Shown: positions 35,568 through 45,869, counted from the first letter of the stretch. The stretch: DNA of 64,000 nucleotides from Ceratothoa steindachneri (GCA_963969495.1 OZ018324.1:145138801-145202800); one strand, 5' to 3'. Numbers and translations are program-made. The notes: generated by a model not told the origin, from the sequence alone.

Positions 35568-37378
35568 AGCGCTGTCGCCTTCGAGGACTTATTGGGGGAG
35601 GTTGGGCTCGCCATGCGAGTCTTTTCCTCCCTCTGCCTCGAAACCTTAGGTGGGCGTTGCGTCTTCGGAGGCGGGGGGCCCTCTTTTCGAGGAACCACCG
35701 TCTCCAAGCCACTCGCTCCACCTCGGGGCGTGGGCGAAGGAGCCGAGGCTCCTTTGTTGCTGTCCTCCTTTCGGGAAACAGCTTTAGGAACCACGGAAGT
35801 TGGCCTAGCGACCATCTTCAGGGGTGTTGCCTCCTGTGAGTCTAACGACTCGGTGGAGGCGCGTGGCCGTTTCGCCTTACGGGAAACGGTCACGCTGGGA
35901 GAAGAGGGGGGAGCCCTGGTTTTAGCCGGGGCTGGGTATGAACCCTTTTTGCCGCCAGCTTTACCAGAGGAGCGCCCGGGTTGGGTAGAGCCCGCAGAAG
36001 GGCTCCGAATGGGCGCGGAAACATCTGTGCTCGTACGCCTGGATGGGCCAGGAGCAGAGGGTGCCTTTCTAACTATTGAGGCATATGACGTCTCAGGCAG
36101 AGCCGGGCGCGCCAGGACCAAGTCCTTAGCCTCGCGGAATGAGAGTCAATCCTGGGCCTGAACGGCCAGGATTTTTTTCTCAAGGAGATATGCACCACAT
36201 TGCTTCGAAGAAGCAGGGTGCGGCTCTCCGCAATTGACACACTTAGCCACACACGATTTGGACTTATCGTGTGCGACCTTGGAGCAATTTACACAGAATT
36301 CGGGTGACCCCGACTTTGCACGTCTACATGAGCGATTCGTATGGCCGAAGCGGTGACAGTAATAGCACCGCCGCGGCAGTGGCACGAATGCCTTCACGCG
36401 GTAGCGGTACCAACCGGCACGCACCGACTCAGGGAGCTTGTCACAGTCGAACGTGACGAAGAGTGTAGGGGTGGGTCTCGAGGCCCCTCCCTGTTTTCTC
36501 ATCACACGTTCGACCTTGACCGCCCCATGGTCGGCCAGCTCTAGGGTGATGTCCTCAATTGAGTAGTCAACGAGTTCCCTCGCATAAACTACTCCTTTCA
36601 CAAAGTTCATGGTAGAGTGCGGCGTCACACTCACCGGGGTGCCATGAAGTGTCCGAAAAGCACTTATCTTGGCCGCCTCGGCGGGATTCGCCGCATTCGC
36701 CCGAAGGCTCCCGTCCGAGAAACGGGTCACCTTTGGCTCTCTACCAATTGCACTAGCTAATCCTCTCCTCTGATGGATCATGTTGCCCTTGGATAACATG
36801 GTGCCATCAATGGAGCGAATAACGAGGAAGCATTTAAAGCCAGCGGGCTCGAAAACGCCAGGTAACCTCTGAATGAGGGGCCCCGATGTCATCGAGGCTT
36901 CGCCCTGTGCACTTTTGGTCTTAGTCAGGGGCTCCGCAACCGGGGGGGGGGGGCAGAGGGGCCGGATGTGCCGATCTCGGCTTGGTCGCTTCCCAGAGTG
37001 GCAGCAGAACAATCCGTTCCCGCAGCCCCCGCGGATGGAGAGGAGCCCCGAGTCTTCTTTGTCTTCCTGGTCTTGGTCTTTTTCTTTTTTGGAGAGGAGG
37101 GCGGGGAATGAACCCGCTTCTCGCCCTCGCCGGTAGAAGCCCCTAGGCCAGATGTTCCGGCCTCAGCCAGGTCCTTCTCCGAAATGGAGAAGGTCCTTGT
37201 GGTCGCAGGGGCATCATCCGGAGGAGATCCCTTCCCTCCGTGTACTGCCTGAGAATCCCCAGCCGTTTGAGGAGCATCTTGCATAGGGTGGATTCGGGTT
37301 CGGTGCTTGGCGCCGAGCCCGGATCCCCTCCCATATAAGGCCCTACCCTCTGAGGCTGGTTTTCCTCAAAGACCATGT
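35372..37378 (-). pseudogene. Family A ORF1 of A3 (three zinc knuckles, basic Pro/Ser tail)
   Basis: The N-terminus starts at about 37378 (an ATG shared in position with copies A4 and A5, which read MDMVPEVTQ and MDKVPEVTQ). It includes a Lys-rich stretch (SPPSSPKKKKTKTRKTKKTR, about 37110-37050). The central frame 37012-36146 carries a conserved block (FKCFLVIRSIDGTMLSKGN, MNFVKGVVYARELVDYS) and three knuckles: CYYCHRFGHTNRSC, CVNCSKVAHDKSKSC and CVNCGEPHPASSKQC. The tail continues in another frame, 36121-35372 (SYASIVRKAPSAPG), overlapping the start of ORF2. Frame changes occur at a G-run near 36942-36953 and near 36146. The protein binds element RNA in this class. Confidence 0.85.
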
Positions 37379-38278
37379 CTATCACAGGAGGGGCCTCCAG
37401 TTGGCCATCCCCTCCTAGGACATCGCAGTTTCCCTTGGCAGCGTCATGAGCCTTTTGTGGGGAGGCACAGGCCTTGACCCCGGCAAGGTTTAATATTCTT
37501 GCCAGCAGGTCTTTTGAGGGAAGCGACCGAAGGGGCCTGGCTTCCCTCTCCCCCCTAAGGGGGTTTGCCCTACCGAGCCGCTTACACGAGGGGCGGTCGG
37601 CAATGGGCTGCCTGCTGGCTTTCTTGGCAGTCCCCTTAGAAAGCAAAGGAGGGACTGCCGCTGGAAATAGGAAGGTGCCCAAAAGCACTTCCCGAGAAGG
37701 GGGTGAGGGGAGTCCCCTACACCCATAGGCGTAGGAGAGGAGTAAGCCTCCTCTCCGGTTAAAGAAGTATGGAGGGTCCCCTGCACAAGCACAAGGGAGG
37801 GGACCTCCATTTTCTCGGTGGAGCTGCCAGTTGCCCGCACTGCAAGAGGTGCTTACAGGCCTGGCAGAGCCAGGTGCCGCCATTTCGGACCACCCCTCCG
37901 GCCTGGTGGCCTGGCAGTCCATTGGCATGGCGGCTCCACCTTAGATTTTTAAGACGAGAGGAAAAGGGATGTGAGGAAGGTATGGGTGGGGATGAAGCAG
38001 GTTGTTAAAAAACAACCACCCCAGACTGGAGCTCAGGGGTTAGGGAACATTGTCCCCTGCCCCCTCAGCCCCGATCCAGGACGGTTGGCCGAGAAGAAGG
38101 TCAGCATCTACCCTGTGAAATTAGAGGCTGACCAGAGAAAGTTGTGGGAGAGGTTGTATGAAAAGAGAGGAAACAAGTGTTTTGAAGGAAGGAAGAGAGG
38201 CTAAGCTGGGGCCGGACGGGGTGCTGAGTCCCGTCAGCACGGCGGCCAGGATGGCAAATCGCCGCGCCCCTTACGGGA
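37379..38278 (-). other. 5' leader of family A (A3)
   Basis: About 0.9 kb upstream of ORF1, shared with copy A4 (42040-42660). It includes the block GCCGCCATTT...GGCATGGCGGCTCCACCT. The GC content is clearly higher than in the flanks. Internal promoters are usual in such leaders, but no particular motif could be assigned. Confidence 0.6.
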
Positions 38279-38291
38279 AAGATGTGTGTGA

Positions 38292-39247
38292 AATGATACA
38301 CATTCATTTTAATGTTAAATGTGTTTTTCATAGGGTGGTGGGCGTCAAGGAGTTTAGAGAATAAAATTTGATGGTGGGCGATGTACTTAAGGGGTGACGA
38401 ATGGACGCGAGGCTTTGGTACCGCCATTGCCCTTAAGGTACTCCAACAACGGGGAAGAGGGAGGGCATTAAAGGTTGTTGTCTATAGCTCCCAGGGAGCA
38501 GATGGCATCTCCGCTTGAGAGATTTAGGGAGAAAGCCCTTGATCCTACCGCCTGTGCTGAAGGCCTCAGCAACGTTGCCACAATTTAGTAAAGCCGCTCT
38601 TTCTGCGAAGCTGTCCTGAGGGATCATGTTATAGTGGAGGGAGGCTGTTGCATGCTCTGGCAATTTTATAGCATCCCCCTGGTCTAACGGTCAATGCAAG
38701 AGCAAGGAATGGAAGTTCAATTGCAACAACCTCACGCAGGATACATCATAGTGGAGGGGTCAAGATTGCTTCCATGTGGAATGGTAGTGTCATAACCACT
38801 TGGAAATGGCTGACCGCTCTTCAACTCTTTTACGATTTAGATTAGAATCATTTTGAAAACTTTCCGGGTGTCGGTTTATATGGGAAAAAAATGTCGATGT
38901 AATCATTAAAACAAAAGTTATCTATGTTGCTTATACTTTCACATATTGACTCTTCTACGAAACCATTTATTTACTATAATCTGTTATAAATGATTTAAAT
39001 ATCCATGCAAGGAAAAAAAATCCTGGTACAATATAAGTAGGAAAAATGGATTTAAACAACGAATATACAAATGAGACCCAACATTAGACTTCGTGTCTGA
39101 CATTGTCTATATTTATGCACGTAGCTGTAGCCGTCTCATTGCAAATACTTGTAACACTCTCTATCCACTTCCTCATCTATTAATCCTTGTTATCCTTCTT
39201 GTACAACCCCCAAAACTTTAAATCCATAAATATATCCGAAACTTTAC
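38292..39247. other. Intron DNA of the RBCK1-like gene; tRNA-like scrap
   Basis: This is mostly AT-rich intron. Near 38684-38735 a box-A-like word (TGGTCTAACGG) is followed by AAGTTCAATTGC, which resembles box B, so an old tRNA-derived SINE is possible. Two similar words (TTATAGTGGAGG, CATAGTGGAGG) flank it. Nothing else was recognised. Confidence 0.4.
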
Positions 39248-39391
39248 CTCGGGACCCCAACGCGGTCCCCGTGTAACCCAGCAAATTTCGGTCCGACACA
39301 TAGGGCATCTCATCCAGTCACACCCCCACTTCCTGACCAGCATGACCGAACACTGGGGACACATGATACCGTCTCCTCTTCTTATGATATC
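39248..39391 (-). CDS. RBCK1: RBCK1/HOIL-1-like E3 ligase, RING2 exon with catalytic Cys
   Basis: The exon is bounded by an acceptor (TTCTCATTGCAG) and a donor (GAG|GTAAAG) and encodes 48 residues: DIIRRGDGIMCPQC, then KWGCDWMRCPMC and RTEICWVTRGPRWGPE. RBR ligases pass ubiquitin through a cysteine in RING2. By position this is the Cys of GCDWMRC (codon 39322-39320), which is present. The wording CDWMRC...CRTEICWVTRGPRWGP matches HOIL-1 (RBCK1) far better than parkin or HOIP. The exon is phase 0 on both sides. A 60-bp retro-insertion (39444-39503) stands 52 bp upstream of its acceptor in the intron. Confidence 0.93.
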
Positions 39392-39443
39392 CTGCAATGA
39401 GAAGGTTATGAGCAAAATAATGCATTGGATGTATTCGGTAACG

Positions 39444-39503
39444 TTACGGCGACTAATGCCCAAGTAGGCAGTCGCCAGATTAGCTCTTAAAATTAAAAAA
39501 AAA
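39444..39503 (+). mobile_element. 60-bp family A mini-insertion (terminal hairpin plus poly(A)), 13-bp target duplication
   Basis: GTATTCGGTAACG is repeated exactly at 39431-39443 and 39504-39516. The 60 bp between start with TTACGGCGACT and end in a run of nine A. They contain only the terminal hairpin of family A: GGCGACT 39448-39454 with AGTCGCC 39470-39476, 15-nt loop. It is therefore an extremely 5'-truncated retrotransposed copy. It lies in an intron of the RBCK1-like gene, antisense to it. Confidence 0.93.
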
Positions 39504-39553
39504 GTATTCGGTAACGCATATAATACACCTTCCATCAAATTTTGATTCATAAT

Positions 39554-39766
39554 TTATATTAGTAAAACCGTGAGTATTTTGAATCCTTCAAAAGGTTGGC
39601 AGGGTGAATTGAGGCGTCTCGGTCTTTCTTCGTACGATCTATTTCTAAGTTCATGAATTAATATCGTGCTCGATGCTGGGCCGGTTTCCAATATTAAGCA
39701 CCTAGCATTCTCAAAGTCGCGTATCCGGTTAATCTTAATCAAAACTGAACTCTTACCGAGCGCCAT
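39554..39766 (-). pseudogene. Scrap of a CR1-like reverse transcriptase thumb
   Basis: A short open frame includes IHELRNRSYEERPRRLNSP. This resembles the ELRxLSYEERLRxLxLP block found after the RT core in many CR1/L2-type elements. Upstream residues do not extend the match clearly. It is a small intronic fossil, unrelated to A and B, and the match was judged by eye only. Confidence 0.45.
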
Positions 39767-39865
39767 CGTCAGTGTTAAAATTTGTACTTTTGAATTTTTG
39801 TGTGAATTTTTTCGAATTTTCCCAGAATTTGTGATGGATTACTTTGATCTATCATTTTGCTTGTA

Positions 39866-42660
39866 TAGTCCGCAAGTCTGTGTGCACGTACAGGTCTCGA
39901 GTAGAAGGGACAAACGGTAGCAACTCCGCTCGTCCCGATACACCTACGCGTAACGGCCGTGAAGATCACCAAGACTGGGACATTCAGCAAGAATGTGCCG
40001 AACAGTCTGGGGGATAAGTCAGTCGTCACAATAACAATAAGACGCAGGCGAGCGCTCCATCAAATAACAGTGCATCCTGCAAGTGTCCAATTTGGAGAGG
40101 ACAGACGGCAACCCGAAGCCGTCGATACATTGGGGCGAGGGAGTCGTTCAGTGGAATTACCTCCTGGCTGGGGCTAATTCCAAATATACAAAATAGTCCA
40201 GCTGCCACTTTGCTTTGTTGCTAGCACTTGACTTGAAACCATGGAGAAATCTGGGTTCTGGCGAGACTTCTCAACTCTGTGTCTCTTCCGGGGAGTCGAG
40301 CGTTATTTATGTCCGAGTCTCTCCCCGGAGTTGGGGGTTAGCGGGAAACAGCTCTACTCTCGAAGGGCCTCGAATCTTCTTGTAGAGCTATTTTAGCCTG
40401 CATAAAGGTGAATCGTGGGGAACTCGATTCGAGGCTACCGCTTGTGGAAGGAGGGGGGGGGGCGGTAGGCTTACCACTTTAGGCCTAGCCGGGCCTTCTG
40501 CTGCACATGGGAGTTCCTTTCTGCTAAAGATCTTCCACGTGGGGATTCCCTCACACTTGGCATCCGCTCCGCTCGCCAAAACCGAGGTGTCACGGATATC
40601 GCAAACTAGGGTATGCAGAGATTCCAATGCCCCGAGAGCAGTCAGGGCGCTTTGTGAGACTATAAATCACAATCCGGTCTCCGAACCGGGCACGTCGCGT
40701 AATCTACCGTACCGAGCGGTGTATTGCAACCAGCTCGGCCCTGGAGACAGACGCAGCGCCTGGCTGAAAACTGACCCGGGGACCCCCTCTTGTGATTTGG
40801 AGCCATCCGTATACACTGACATGGTTCCAGCGTGACACGGAGTGCGCTACAAATAGGCCGAACGCAATACTCCCGGTGCTGTAGAAGCTTTGGGAGCAGA
40901 GTCGTGGCGACAAATAGTCAAAGGTGGCGTCCTGATCAGAACCATGGGCACCACGGGCCCGCTGGCTATACCGAGCTTCCAAAGGAGTTTCCTAGCCCTA
41001 AACCCAAAGGGCTTAGGGTATGGCTGGTGTCTCTCGGTGGCATAGCAATCGTTGAGATCAGCTGCGGATGCAGTGAGAGTTGTTGGCGATATGGAGGTGC
41101 CGGGCTCGCTTGTACAGGCGAATAATGCAGTATGCACGGCGCAGAGTGAGTGACAAGGAGATTTGAAAGATCATGTTGCCCTTGGCCAATATGCTGCAAT
41201 CAGTGGAGCGAATATCAAGAAAGCATTTGAAACCAGCGTAATCGAAGCTCCGCTCCGCGCACTTCCAATTTTGGTCATATTTCTGGACTCCCCTACCCGG
41301 GGGGAGCACTGGGGCCGGACGTGCCGATCTTGGCTTGGTCGCTAACTGAGACGGCAGCGGGTCAGTTCGTCCCCGTCTCTCCAGCTGAGGGAGAGGAACC
41401 CTTACTCTTACGGTTTATTGTCTTCTTAAGAGAGGAAGGTGGGGAATGAACGAGTTTATCTTCCCCCTCCCCCAGGAAGGAGCCTCTAGGCCAGATGAAC
41501 CGGCCTCAGCAAGATCCTTCTCTGAAATGTTAGAAGGTCTTGGCTGTCACATGGGCACCACCAGGGAAAGGGCATCCCTCCTCTCTTCGAACTGTCTGAG
41601 GAGAAGATCGCATAGCGGCAGACTCGGGATCTGTGCTTGGCACCGAGTTAGAATTCGACCGCATGGAAGGTCCTACCATCTGGGGCTGGGTCACCTCGGG
41701 GACCATGTCCATCTCAGGGGGGCCTCCGTGTGCCCCCCCTTCCCCAGTTACCTTTTGTCTCTTTTGGCCGACCAACCGGCATCCGTCAAGTAAAAGAACA
41801 GGGCACGTACAGTGAACCCCTGAAAACTTGATAAGCACGACAGCAGGACTTTAAAGGGCACGAGCCGATGGGCCCTGCCATCCCTTGCCCCCAGGGCTTA
41901 GCCCTATCGTGCCGCTCCTATCCGGAGCGGTGAATTATGTGCCGCTGACGTGCTTTCTTGGCAGTCCCCCTGTGAAAATAAAGGCGGGACTGCCGCTGGT
42001 AAGAGGGTGAAGGAGAAAGCCCTTCACCCGTAGGCCTAGGAGAGGAGAAAGCCTCTTCTCCGGTCAAAGAAGGTGAAAGGTCCACTGAAAAATGACACTG
42101 GGGGGGGAGGGCTATTTTTCTACTGTGAGGCTACCCAAGGGCGGCTCCGACGGTGTTACAGGGGAAATAGAGGGTGTTTTTTTTTTTAAATTATCATCAG
42201 GTATGGTGACCCTATTAGTATCACGGGACACAAATGATAATCACCCCACGCAGTAGCCTGGTCTGCGAGGGGTGAATACGGGGCCGCCATTTGGGACCGC
42301 ATCTCCCGCCCAGTGGCCAGGCATTCCTTCGGCATGGCGGCTCCACCTCAGGCTGGGCGTAAAATTAACAGCCCGAGAAAGGGTATGTGGGGAGGTGAGG
42401 CAGGTTGTTAAAAACCCACCACCTCCCGAACTGGAGCTCAGGGGCATTGTCCACTTCCCACTCAGCCCCGACCCGGGATAGTTGGGTGAGAGGAAGCTGG
42501 TCGGTGTTTACCCTGTGAAATTAGAGGCCCACCAGAAAAAGTTGTGGGAAAGAGAGGAAGCAGGGTAAGAATGAGAAGCGGCTAAGCTGGGGCCGGACGG
42601 GGCGCCGAGTGTCGTCAGTAGGGCGGCCATGAAAGCAAATCGCCGTGCCCCTTACGGGCG
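39866..42660 (-). mobile_element. Family A copy A4, deleted between ORF1 and RT thumb
   Basis: Read on the minus strand it starts with the family A leader (right edge near 42655, CCCCTTACGGG on the plus strand). It continues through the ORF1 start (MDMVPEVTQ at about 41710), then at about 41170 passes from the ORF1 block (FKCFLDIRSTDCSILAKGN) straight into the RT-thumb end (LRRAYCIIRLYKRARHL) and RNase H. Zinc knuckles, endonuclease and RT core are all missing. The 3' untranslated region is also absent, ending near 39866. No target duplication was found. It sits in an RBCK1-like intron. Confidence 0.8.
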
Positions 42661-43003
42661 CAAATAGATGGAGTGTGGATCGTTTAGAAGAACCTAGCCC
42701 TGTCGCCTGATTTCATCGAAGGTAGTAACATCATAACATTTCGATTGTAGTTTTTTACACTTTTACAGGTGTTGCATTTGGTTTATCTTCTCGCTTTTCC
42801 CCACGGGTAGATAAACCCTACTTGGAATTAGATAGATCATCAAATACCCCTTTTAAAGAGTGGTCAAACGGCCACAAATAAACTGTTGTTACAACCAAAT
42901 GAACCAATGTTCATTGCACATTTGTTGTCTAGTCAATGCGTTTTACCACCCATGTTCCACCTCCCAAGAAGAAAAAGACTAGCTAGAACTATTCAAGCGA
43001 TAC
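42661..43003. other. Intron DNA, nothing recognised
   Basis: AT-rich sequence between A4 and the 43004-43100 exon. No repeat or coding signal could be supported. Confidence 0.5.
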
Positions 43004-43100
43004 TTGCATCAAAAAATTGTTTGGTTTTCAAGGCTTCTTCGTCTTCCTTCTGAGCAAGATCGTCTTGGTACTGTTTGCAAGTAACTCCATCATGTTGAGC
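43004..43100 (-). CDS. RBCK1: RBCK1/HOIL-1-like E3 ligase, IBR-RING2 linker exon with one extra base
   Basis: The acceptor (TGATTCATCAG) precedes AQHDGVTCKQYQDDLAQKED and EEALKTKQ, then a run of six T, then a donor (CAA|GTATCG). The His and Cys in AQHDGVTC complete the zinc sites of the IBR domain begun in the previous exon. The exon is 97 bp, one more than a multiple of three, and the extra base falls in the T run (43011-43016 on the plus strand). With five T the exon would be 32 codons, in phase with both neighbours, and the distance to the RING2 cysteines would equal that of human HOIL-1. So this is either a homopolymer sequencing error or a real frameshift. Confidence 0.85.
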
Positions 43101-43455
43101 CTGATGAATCAGAATAGCGGACTTTATTTAATTTTCTACATAGTATGTATGCAATATATACAACTATGCAATCTACTTTTAAATATTTGAAAATAAAATT
43201 TACTAAGAATTTTATTAGTTTATATTATTTTTACAAATACAAAATTGTACTAAATAACTACATTGTACGTTTGATTAATTTGTGAAATATAGGGCAAGTC
43301 CAATTTCGTATCTCTAGTAATTTCTATCTACTTGCCATCTCCTGTATACGTTTATCCCCCTATGTTAGCATATTCGGCTATCATTGCCTATACCAACGAT
43401 ATTTAATGAACCCACTATAATCATTCTTCGATTTTCAATAAAGACCAATTTTTAC

Positions 43456-43635
43456 CTGACACGTTAAGCAGTTGTTCTTTCGACAGACGTCGCAAGCAAA
43501 CACATTCACATTATCTTCGTACTGGCAAAACCCTTTACAATCCGGAGTTTTGCAATAGAACACGTTTCGCATCGATCCAGCTGCTTCCTTCACAGACTTG
43601 TCTAAATGACGCTTGTAATCCTCCTCACTGAGAAG
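43456..43635 (-). CDS. RBCK1: RBCK1/HOIL-1-like E3 ligase, IBR exon
   Basis: A 180-bp phase-0 exon (acceptor TTTTCAG, donor CAG|GTAAAA) encodes LLSEEDYKRHLDKSVKEAAG, then YCKTPDCKGFC, YEDNVNVFACDVC and RKNNCLTCQ. The CKTPDCKG and FxCxVCxxxNCLxC spacing is that of the in-between-RING domain of HOIL-1 (RBCK1). In mammals HOIL-1 is a subunit of the linear ubiquitin ligase complex and acts in cytosolic immune signalling; the same role here is an inference. The RING1 exon that should lie upstream (higher coordinates, minus strand) was not found within the window, so the gene is partial or has a very long intron. Confidence 0.93.
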
Positions 43636-43681
43636 CTGAAAATAAAACAAAATAGAAAAAGATACTACTCTCAAGCCCCCA

Positions 43682-44171
43682 GAGCTCTTGCTAGCCGAGT
43701 GCATACGGTGTTAGTCTTCTAATGTCGCATACCGGGTTCGACCCCGGTATGGGCGGACATAAACGGCTACCAATTAGTGGACACGCTGTGCTTATCCTTT
43801 CCCTGGGGTGGGTAGCTCTTTTATTTCTCATCACACACATCGCCAATTACAGCAGTGCTTTCTTCCATCTCCCTTCTTCGCAGCACAACACACACACACA
43901 CACACGCTCACTGTTCTATAGAATTCTGCCGATGGGTATCTCTATCCACATACCTCTGGCGCAGAACAGGTCCTTCTGCCCTTGGGTGACGAAGGTTCCA
44001 CAGGAACGCTGTTTGGTGTCAAAACAATACTTCATGGCACCCCTCCCCAAAGATATCGGGCCATGGCCAAGGTTGGATGGTTAATTACTACTACTACTAC
44101 TACTACTTCTTTTTCTTCTACTACCGCTACTACTACTGCTATCGCTACTTCTACTACTGCTACTACTACTA
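43682..44171 (+). mobile_element. tRNA-derived SINE with (ACT)n tail
   Basis: A box-A-like word (TAGCCGAGTGCA, 43692-43703) and a good box B (GGTTCGACCCC, about 43735-43745) lie 43 bases apart. The T-arm forms a perfect stem (CATACCGG with CCGGTATG). The acceptor stem is not convincing, so this is a SINE head rather than a tRNA gene. A unique body follows, with a CA tract near 43887-43904, and the element ends in an imperfect (ACT)n tail (44085-44171). It lies about 50 bp upstream of the IBR exon acceptor, on the opposite strand to the gene. Confidence 0.75.
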
Positions 44172-44861
44172 GAATAATTAACATTTCCTTAAAACTTATT
44201 TGCATGGTACGTAGCAGTAAGCTTTACCATCCGTCCATCGCATCGTGGACGAAATCCCCCAACCAACTAATGAAATCGCATAAAGATAAGAATGATAATC
44301 GATAGCTAGCCCGAAAAGCACCAGTGACCGGTCCTCGTTGGGGCAATGGAGATGTCGGGGTAGTATTGTAGTTCCGCGTCAGGAGTATGTGAATACGAGT
44401 ATCACAGAGGGGACACTAGTATTCGATGTTGAGGTATATGGATATGAGTACCCCTAGAAAGGATATTAGTACTCCATCCGAATATTTCCGGAACAGAGGA
44501 GAGAGTAAGTAATGTACTGTAAATATGGGGAGGGAAATATAGCAGTGTGTTGATATGCTATGTGCGTGATGATCCAGTGGTAAGCTTCAAACGTATCTGC
44601 CAATGGGCGGCCAGGTAGTGACGCCGCTAAAAGTATTGTGTCTGCGATCGAAGTCAGAAAGCTAACGCGGTATGCTTTGGGGGAGGGAGAAAACACTATT
44701 GGAAGAGAACTCTAAATACAGTACTCCATATTTGACGTTTCCATGTACTCCTCTGACTTTGGTACTGGACATATTTGTATTTCAATACCTTCTATTTTTT
44801 ATTCTTGCGGGGGGAGGGGGAATTACTTCTGTCTTAATGGCAGAAATAATATTTATACTGT
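44172..44861. other. Non-coding DNA, possible old SINE piece
   Basis: Near 44569-44640 the words TGATCCAGTGGTAAGC and GCGATCGAAGTC sit at roughly tRNA box A/box B spacing, suggesting another tRNA-derived scrap. Otherwise nothing was recognised. Confidence 0.35.
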
Positions 44862-45240
44862 AGATAGAGGGGTATAGGAAAAGGGGCTTTGAAAAATACA
44901 GAAGGAAAGTAACATGCAGCGAGGTGTAAACGGCTTCCCGCTTCCCCGGACGACCGTTGGCGAGCGGTGCATCGACTGTGAAATCTTAATTCTTAAAATT
45001 AAAAGACTCATTCGAGCTAAGTTTTTAAACCGCCTGCTTGTACTTTTCGGTACGCTACTAGAGAGAGGGGGGAATAGGAAACGAGGCAAAGAAAGGAAAG
45101 TAGCGTAGGCGAGTTTCGAACAGCTTTCCGCGTCGCAGGACCATTGTTAGCGAGCAGCGAATCAACAGCGCCATCCTAAGTCACAAAAAAAAACCCATTC
45201 AAGCGAAGCTTTTACGCCGCTCGCTTGCACTTCCTGGCAC
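44862..45240 (-). repeat. Tandem duplication (about 185-190 bp) of a tRNA-like repeat
   Basis: Unit 1 (about 44862-45054) and unit 2 (about 45057-45240) share the order GG-rich start, GGAAAGTA, CGACCGTTGG/GGACCATTGT, GCGAGCGGTG/GCGAGCAGCG, ACTCATTCGAGCTAAG/CCCATTCAAGCGAAG, CCGCCTGCTTG/CCGCTCGCTTG. On the minus strand unit 2 reads TGCTCGCTAACAATGGTCC, then GCTGTTCGAAACTCGC, similar to tRNA boxes A and B. It is probably an old tRNA-derived SINE duplicated in tandem. Confidence 0.6.
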
Positions 45241-45869
45241 GTCACAATACGGCAGGTGTCCTAGAAGACGACTAAGACTTGAAAGAAATCAAGCCGCCAA
45301 CCCTAAAGGTTTGTTCCCGCGAGTGCAATACGTAATCCTCGGCGCCGTCGGGAATCGCGTCCATATTTAACGTTTATTTAATCCGCGTCAATGTGTGAAC
45401 CATGTGAGGTTGTGGGTGCAAAGGGTATATGTTATGATGCAAAGAGGGTAGAAAGGGTAAATATGTTTACACGGAGATTAGACACACACGATCGTTCAAT
45501 ACTAGAGAACAAAATATCATTAACATTTCTTAAAAATACTCGTTTAATTTCCGGGAAATTTGAACATGAAATTCTTTGAATAGAACAGCGGCTAAAAAAA
45601 GGTTGAGGGAGAATAAATGGTTATTTGAAGAAAGGATGCGTCCAAATCTAGAGAACAATAACAACTTTCAGTTCAGGTAAAAATTCGTGTATTCCACGTG
45701 TATTGTACACTGATACTTATGGTATTATCAGGACGGCTAGATGAGTTAAGGTCGACAAATCCTCAAAAACGTAGGTTGCACAGTGGGAGAGTGAATGAAT
45801 GTCACAGTTTGATATTTCGGGCGAAAAGTGTGATTTCACACAATAAAGCACAATGATGATACCGGATTC
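45241..45869. other. Non-coding DNA, nothing recognised
   Basis: Moderately AT-rich. A 62-codon frame at 45391-45579 shows no family signature. Confidence 0.5.

Larger units (their letters stand above)
31595..38278 (-). mobile_element. Family A full-length copy A3 with 13-bp target duplication
   Basis: AAGATGTGTGTGA occurs at 31582-31594 and at 38279-38291. Between the copies is a complete minus-strand element of 6684 bp. Its 5' end starts near TCCCGTAAGGGGCGCGGCG (38278 downward), and copy A4 has the same start near 42655. It ends in a poly(A)-like tail (T-rich at 31595-31610). Order on the minus strand: leader, ORF1, ORF2, 3' region with two hairpins (AGCCT/AGGCT at 31664-31679; GGCGACT/AGTCGCC at 31625-31653). 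It lies inside the last intron of the RBCK1-like gene in the same orientation. ORFs are long but contain shifts, and the RT box is mutated. Confidence 0.95.

Noticed and set aside
35442..36161. Long 239-codon frame on the + strand
   Set aside because: It is the reverse strand of family A ORF1 in A3, a GC-rich Pro/Ser coding region that often leaves the opposite strand open.
39866..42660. A target duplication for A4 based on a shared CGCAA
   Set aside because: Five bases at loosely placed edges are not significant, and the 3' end of A4 is missing.
43682..43753. A true tRNA gene
   Set aside because: Boxes A and B are good, but no acceptable acceptor stem or anticodon arm could be drawn. The unique body and (ACT)n tail point to a SINE.
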